Below are positions 6,931-9,236 of a stretch of 9,236 bases of DNA, piece after piece (within the stretch, counting starts at the first letter, position 1; each line of letters begins with the position of its first letter). This stretch comes from Actinomycetes bacterium. GTDB lineage: Bacteria > Actinomycetota > Acidimicrobiia > Acidimicrobiales > RAAP-2. The stretch lies in NCBI GenBank assembly GCA_021849435.1, contig JAJZSX010000073.1, positions 1 through 9,236 of the forward strand. The letters are read 5' to 3'. The notes beneath the pieces are model-generated. The model searched no databases. It was not told where the DNA came from and saw nothing but the letters and a program-made list of their open reading frames with translations. The position numbers and the translations under genes are program-made.

Positions 6931-6990
6931 GAGTCCGCGTGGTGAAGCGTGATGCCCGCGACAAGGGCACGACTTCATCATGGCGGAGTC
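6931..6990. repeat. 60-bp imperfect hairpin upstream of the IclR gene
   Basis: GAGTCCGC (6931-6938) faces GCGGAGTC (6983-6990) with one mismatch. TGGTGAAG (6940-6947) faces CTTCATCA (6973-6980) with one G-T pair. TGCCC (6953-6957) faces GGGCA (6965-6969) around a 7-base loop. Together this is about 20 pairs interrupted by small internal loops. No T tract follows on either strand. It lies some 50 bases before the chosen IclR start and could be a leader structure or a relic of a mobile repeat. Confidence 0.6.
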
Positions 6991-7014
6991 TGTTGATTGG
7001 TGATGCGTGAAGAA

Positions 7015-7029
7015 TGGTGGGATCCACCA
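7015..7029. promoter_or_regulatory. Short inverted repeat directly before IclR start
   Basis: TGGTGG-GAT-CCACCA is a perfect 6-bp inverted repeat with a 3-base centre, ending 13 bases before the ATG at 7043. Its place suits an autoregulatory operator or a structure at the ribosome site. It would lie inside the coding region if the GTG at 7007 were used, which mildly supports the ATG at 7043. Confidence 0.35.
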
Positions 7030-7042
7030 GATTGGAACCAGA

Positions 7043-7855
7043 ATGGCAACGAAGCGAGATCAGACGGTCAGTACCAACGGAGTAGCCGATGCAGGGGTTC
7101 TGGTGCCGGCCGTTCGGCGGGCGGCGCGGATTCTCGACGTCATTGTTGAGCGACACGGCGAACCGGTCGGCCTCGCCGAGCTTGGCCGCATCCTGGACAT
7201 TCCGAAGTCTTCTACGCTCAACATCTGCACCGAACTCGTCGAGAACCGAATACTTCGCCGCGTTGACGGACAGTACTGTCTCGGACCGAAGTTGGCGGCG
7301 CTGGGTGCGATGTACCTGGCGGGTGTCGACGTCGTGCGAGAGTTCCACCACATTTGTAATGTCCGGAATCCTGAGATCCAAGAGACATTGAAACTGTCGA
7401 TTCTGGGCGACCACGGCCAGGTCGTATTCCTCGCGCGCGACGACGCCGCCCAACCATCGCGACTCTCACTCGACACCCGCGTCCAGCAACCTGCGAATTG
7501 CACCGCTGCCGGCAAGGCGATGCTCGCGAGTTTGAGTCCCGAGGAACTGAACGAATGGATCGACAACCGTACGGAGCTACCCGGACTAACCAGCCGCAGT
7601 ATCACGTCGGTGGCGAAACTTCGCAAGGAACTGGTTCGCGTTCGCAACCAGCAGTTCGCTGTGGAACGCGGCGAGTGTGTCGACGGCATCAACTGCATTG
7701 GCATCGCGGTGAGGAACACCAACGACAACGCGCTCTACGGTCTAAGTTTCGCCATGCTCGAACAATGGGCCACCGATGAGCACATCACCTTCCTCGCCCA
7801 AGAGCTGAACCGCATCGGCACCGACCTGTCGGTCCTGCTGGGCAACGGTCGCTAG
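7043..7855 (+). CDS. IclR-family transcriptional regulator
   Basis: DNA-binding regulator of 270 residues, typical for IclR. After a short polar tail comes the linker VPAVRRAARILDVI (21-34), the helix-turn-helix GLAELGRILDIPKSSTLN (43-60), the wing RRVDGQYCLG (72-81), and the effector-binding domain with the landmarks NCTAAGKAMLA (152-162), LPGLTSRSIT (179-188) and GINCIGIAV (215-223). The first of several starts is GTG 7007; ATG 7043 is preferred because it begins just before the basic tail and leaves the inverted repeat at 7015-7029 upstream, although its ribosome site (GGA six bases away) is weak. IclR proteins commonly control sugar-acid and aromatic catabolism (for example KdgR), so this one likely controls the dehydratase/transporter and kinase/aldolase operons in response to a pathway intermediate. 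That link is from context only. Confidence 0.94.
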   Translation: MATKRDQTVSTNGVADAGVLVPAVRRAARILDVIVERHGEPVGLAELGRILDIPKSSTLNICTELVENRILRRVDGQYCLGPKLAALGAMYLAGVDVVREFHHICNVRNPEIQETLKLSILGDHGQVVFLARDDAAQPSRLSLDTRVQQPANCTAAGKAMLASLSPEELNEWIDNRTELPGLTSRSITSVAKLRKELVRVRNQQFAVERGECVDGINCIGIAVRNTNDNALYGLSFAMLEQWATDEHITFLAQELNRIGTDLSVLLGNGR

Positions 7856-7867
7856 AACTGACGTAAT

Positions 7868-7959
7868 GGTGTGACACACATACTGGTTAGGTCCCCGGCA
7901 AGGGGTTGGGCCTGACTCGAATTGTGTGACTGGCTTCGTGCCTTGATGTGTGTCACACC
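7868..7959. repeat. 92-bp segment with 14-bp perfect terminal inverted repeats
   Basis: GGTGTGACACACAT (7868-7881) is repeated exactly in inverse orientation as ATGTGTGTCACACC (7946-7959), enclosing 64 bases. Each arm is itself nearly palindromic (GTGTG-A-CACAC). The interior holds a CCCC-GGCAA-GGGG hairpin and another GTGTGAC copy (7924-7930). The left arm starts 12 bases after the IclR stop and the right arm runs into the truncated transposase fragment. No target duplication is visible. It could be a miniature non-autonomous element, the ends of a deleted insertion sequence, paired operators, or a two-way transcription barrier. Confidence 0.65.
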
Positions 7960-8078
7960 CAGTTATAGATAGTGGTCGTCGTGACGTCGAGATCGTGGGC
8001 GGTCTTGGTGACCGACCACCCCGATCGCTCGAGTGCGATTGCTCGCCGTCGGAACTCCGCGGGATAGGACGCTGGCAT
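7953..8078 (-). pseudogene. Truncated IS3-type transposase OrfA (helix-turn-helix remnant)
   Basis: A 41-codon minus-strand frame starts with ATG at 8078 and reads MPASYPAEFRRRAIALERSG, then a helix-turn-helix (VTKTAHDLDVTTTTIYNWV), and stops with TGA. This closely follows the first 40 residues of IS3-family OrfA proteins, which are normally about 90-110 residues and continue after the YNWV-like motif. A GAAAGG ribosome-site-like stretch precedes the start by 8 bases. The frame is cut exactly where the right arm of the 92-bp inverted-repeat segment begins; the TGA comes from that arm. The rest of OrfA, all of OrfB and recognisable IS ends are absent, so this is a dead insertion-sequence fragment. 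Confidence 0.85.
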
Positions 8079-8177
8079 GAATTGAGCCTTTCACTCGGGC
8101 CCAAATTCAACAAACGGAAAGGTAACAGGGCCCGGTGCAGGTCACCGAGTCAACAGAAGCGTGGGCGAGACTGGCGC

Positions 8178-8723
8178 GTGGACAGCGTGCTCTTGGAGCG
8201 GCCCCGCGAGGAACTCTTGACCAGTTACGCCGCTGCCCTCAAACGCGACCCGGGCTTTAGCCCTCGACCGGCCCGCGAACAACTCATCGCCATCAAGTGC
8301 GACCCGAAGGCCTTCCTGTACGAGTTGTGCGCCAGCGCGCCGACTTCGGACGCACCCGGTGCACTACACCGCCTGCTCTTCTGGCTGAGCGACGGCGAGT
8401 TCTGCGGCGAGCTGGTCGTGCGATGGCGACAGGGCACGAACACGCTCGACCAGCCCACGTTTGGCCACGTCGGCTACGGCGTGGTGGCCTGGAAGCGACG
8501 GCGCGGCTACGCCACCGCCGGTTTGGGCCTCCTGATCGCGCGTTTGCGTTGCAGTGGCGAATTCCCCCTGACGTATTTGGACATCACCACCTCGCGAGAC
8601 AACATCGCCTCCCAGAAGGTCATCACGGCAAACGGTGGTGAACTCGTCGACTCGTGGGAGAGCTCACCCAGTCACGCCGGAGCACCGGCGCTCGGCTACC
8701 GGATCGCTCTCGTCGCGCAGTAG
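8178..8723 (+). CDS. GNAT-family N-acetyltransferase (COG3981-like)
   Basis: Predicted cytoplasmic acetyltransferase of 181 residues using the GTG at 8178. The start ...LLERPREELLTSYAAAL... (5-21) is typical of this GNAT group. The middle has FGHVGYGV (95-102), the acetyl-CoA pyrophosphate loop R107-x-x-G110-x-A112 in RRRGYATAGL, then LDITTSRDNIASQKVITANG (134-153), a conserved late strand-helix with N142 and S145, and a final GYRIAL (173-178). The frame is open further upstream to 7950, but that stretch is antisense to the transposase remnant and has no GNAT features. The ribosome site at 8178 is weak. Substrate unknown; no evident link to the sugar-acid genes. The gap of 322 bases from the IclR gene contains the inverted-repeat segment and OrfA remnant. 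Confidence 0.87.
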   Translation: MDSVLLERPREELLTSYAAALKRDPGFSPRPAREQLIAIKCDPKAFLYELCASAPTSDAPGALHRLLFWLSDGEFCGELVVRWRQGTNTLDQPTFGHVGYGVVAWKRRRGYATAGLGLLIARLRCSGEFPLTYLDITTSRDNIASQKVITANGGELVDSWESSPSHAGAPALGYRIALVAQ

Positions 8724-8767
8724 CGCTCGGCCAGCTAGTGATGCCACCACCACCGGACTGGCAGCGC
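8723..8767 (+). terminator. Possible terminator-like hairpin after acetyltransferase gene
   Basis: GCGCT (8723-8727) pairs with AGCGC (8763-8767), and CCAG (8731-8734) with CTGG (8758-8761), beginning at the last base of the stop codon. The loop is long (23 bases) and no T tract follows, so termination by this structure is uncertain. Confidence 0.25.
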
Positions 8768-9040
8768 ATTGCGGCGTAGTCACGACGTGGGGCATGCTGA
8801 CCACGACACGGCACTGTTGATCGCTGCCAAAGGGTTCTTATGCATAGGCAAGCGGACTTGCCAGCTACCTTTCACTCTCGACGAGGGCTCCTCACCGGTG
8901 ACCACATACTTTCGTAAGACTGCCCGCGAGCCCCATCCATCGCCCCCCCACGTGCAACAAACGGGTTGACACCGCTTCACGAGATGGCGATCGCCTCGCC
9001 CTTCCCCACACGGATGTCGCGGGTAACCTCCGTGCTGCCC
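8768..9040. other. Non-coding gap before the secreted-protein gene
   Basis: No gene recognised here on either strand; the open frames present show no family features. Visible are the palindrome TATGCATA (8839-8846), a hairpin GGCAAG-CGGA-CTTGCC (8847-8862) flanked by AAAGG (8829) and CCTTT (8868), the 10-bp palindrome TCACCGGTGA (8892-8901), a TTGACA box (8966-8971) without a good -10, and the palindrome GGCGATCGCC (8986-8995). The last stretch could be coding if the ATG at 8984 is the true start of the next gene. Confidence 0.4.
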
Positions 9041-9236
9041 ATGAAATTTGCACTTCCGACGACGGCCATCGCCACCGTGCTGTTGATAAGCACTCTCTCG
9101 TTGGCAGTCGCTACTGACCACGTGAGCGGGACCGTGGCGGTGCAGGTACCTGGCGCGCCACGTGACGTACGGGTGGTCGTTGACCCGGGAGGCGTTCAAG
9201 TATTCTTCAAGCCGCCAATCTCGACGAATGGCATGA
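9041..9236 (+). CDS. Secreted protein beginning with a fibronectin-III-like domain (partial)
   Basis: An open frame runs off the right edge, so only 65 residues are seen. It begins with a clear signal peptide, MKFALPTTAIATVLLISTLS, with an AVA cleavage site (22-24) before TDHVSG. The following VPGAPRDVRVVVDPGGVQV and FFKPPISTNG (about 36-64) match the start of a fibronectin type III domain (PGAPxxV...V.W.PP.sNG), although the usual tryptophan position is phenylalanine. In-frame ATGs exist at 8984 and 9014; 9041 gives the most compact signal peptide, but none has a good ribosome site. Such domains occur in exported glycosidases and adhesins of actinobacteria, so it could be an extracellular enzyme or surface protein. 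The remainder is needed to tell. Confidence 0.72.
   Translation, partial: MKFALPTTAIATVLLISTLSLAVATDHVSGTVAVQVPGAPRDVRVVVDPGGVQVFFKPPISTNGM

Larger units (their letters stand above)
6562..7042. other. Non-coding gap between aldolase and IclR genes, rich in inverted repeats
   Basis: About 480 bases with no convincing gene: open frames on both strands give compositionally shadow-like peptides without recognisable motifs. What can be seen is a 9-bp inverted repeat CGTACGGCC (6733-6741)/GGCCGTACG (6799-6807), three TGAAC copies (6767, 6786, 6816) and a long imperfect hairpin (6931-6990). A small GAGG/CCTC repeat just after the aldolase stop (6561-6572) is too weak to call a terminator. The gap could hold the IclR promoter, a regulatory RNA or remains of a lost gene. 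Confidence 0.5.

Noticed and set aside
6571..6981. Minus-strand frame of 136 residues in the gap before the IclR gene
   Set aside because: No motif, a composition rich in Arg/Pro/His/Ser typical of random frames in high-GC DNA, and no ribosome site; not supported as a gene.
7950..8177. Upstream extension of the acetyltransferase frame from an ATG at 7950
   Set aside because: It is antisense to the OrfA remnant and starts inside the inverted-repeat arm; GNAT homology begins only after the GTG at 8178.
8966..8994. TTGACA box as promoter of the secreted-protein gene
   Set aside because: No acceptable -10 hexamer at 16-18 bases downstream; kept only as a remark in the gap description.
1..9236. 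CRISPR arrays, rRNA or tRNA genes, toxin-antitoxin or defence genes
   Set aside because: No regularly spaced repeats, RNA-gene signatures or related protein motifs were seen on either strand.

Overview
The window looks like an accessory catabolic region of a moderately high-GC bacterium, most likely an actinobacterium. The reasons are the codon use, GTG/TTG starts, an IclR regulator, a Tat-like signal on a binding protein, and a COG3981-type acetyltransferase. An acidimicrobial affiliation is a guess from protein style only; no rRNA or tRNA is visible to settle it.

Left part, minus strand, transcribed right to left: an enolase-superfamily sugar-acid dehydratase (4613-3474), a family-5 extracytoplasmic solute-binding protein (3383-1683), an Opp/Dpp-type permease (1408-431) and a second permease (429 to the left edge, incomplete). 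The transporter ATPases would be expected beyond the left edge. Between the binding-protein gene and the permease genes there is a compact array of three strong hairpins.

Middle part, plus strand, divergent from the dehydratase: a PfkB-family kinase resembling 2-keto-3-deoxygluconate kinase (4934-5923), overlapping by one base with a KDPG-aldolase-like gene (5923-6561). After about 480 bases without a convincing gene comes an IclR-family regulator (7043-7855). The 320-base divergent control region holds a perfect 7-bp inverted repeat (CTGTTCA-N6-TGAACAG) and a strong leader hairpin.

The expected flow is: substrate captured by the binding protein and imported; a sugar acid dehydrated to a 2-keto-3-deoxy acid; phosphorylation by the kinase; cleavage by the aldolase to pyruvate and glyceraldehyde-3-phosphate; the IclR protein senses an intermediate. 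The individual steps are familiar. The less common aspect is the pairing of a family-5 (peptide/oligosaccharide type) ABC transporter with a sugar-acid pathway.

Right part: a 92-bp sequence bounded by 14-bp perfect inverted repeats (7868-7959) cuts off a 41-codon remnant of an IS3-type orfA (8078-7953, minus). Then come a GNAT acetyltransferase (8178-8723), a structured 260-base gap, and the start of a secreted protein with a fibronectin-III-like beginning (9041 to the right edge). I see no CRISPR array, no defence genes and no clearly new protein system. The points most worth a second look are non-coding structures and the inverted-repeat element.
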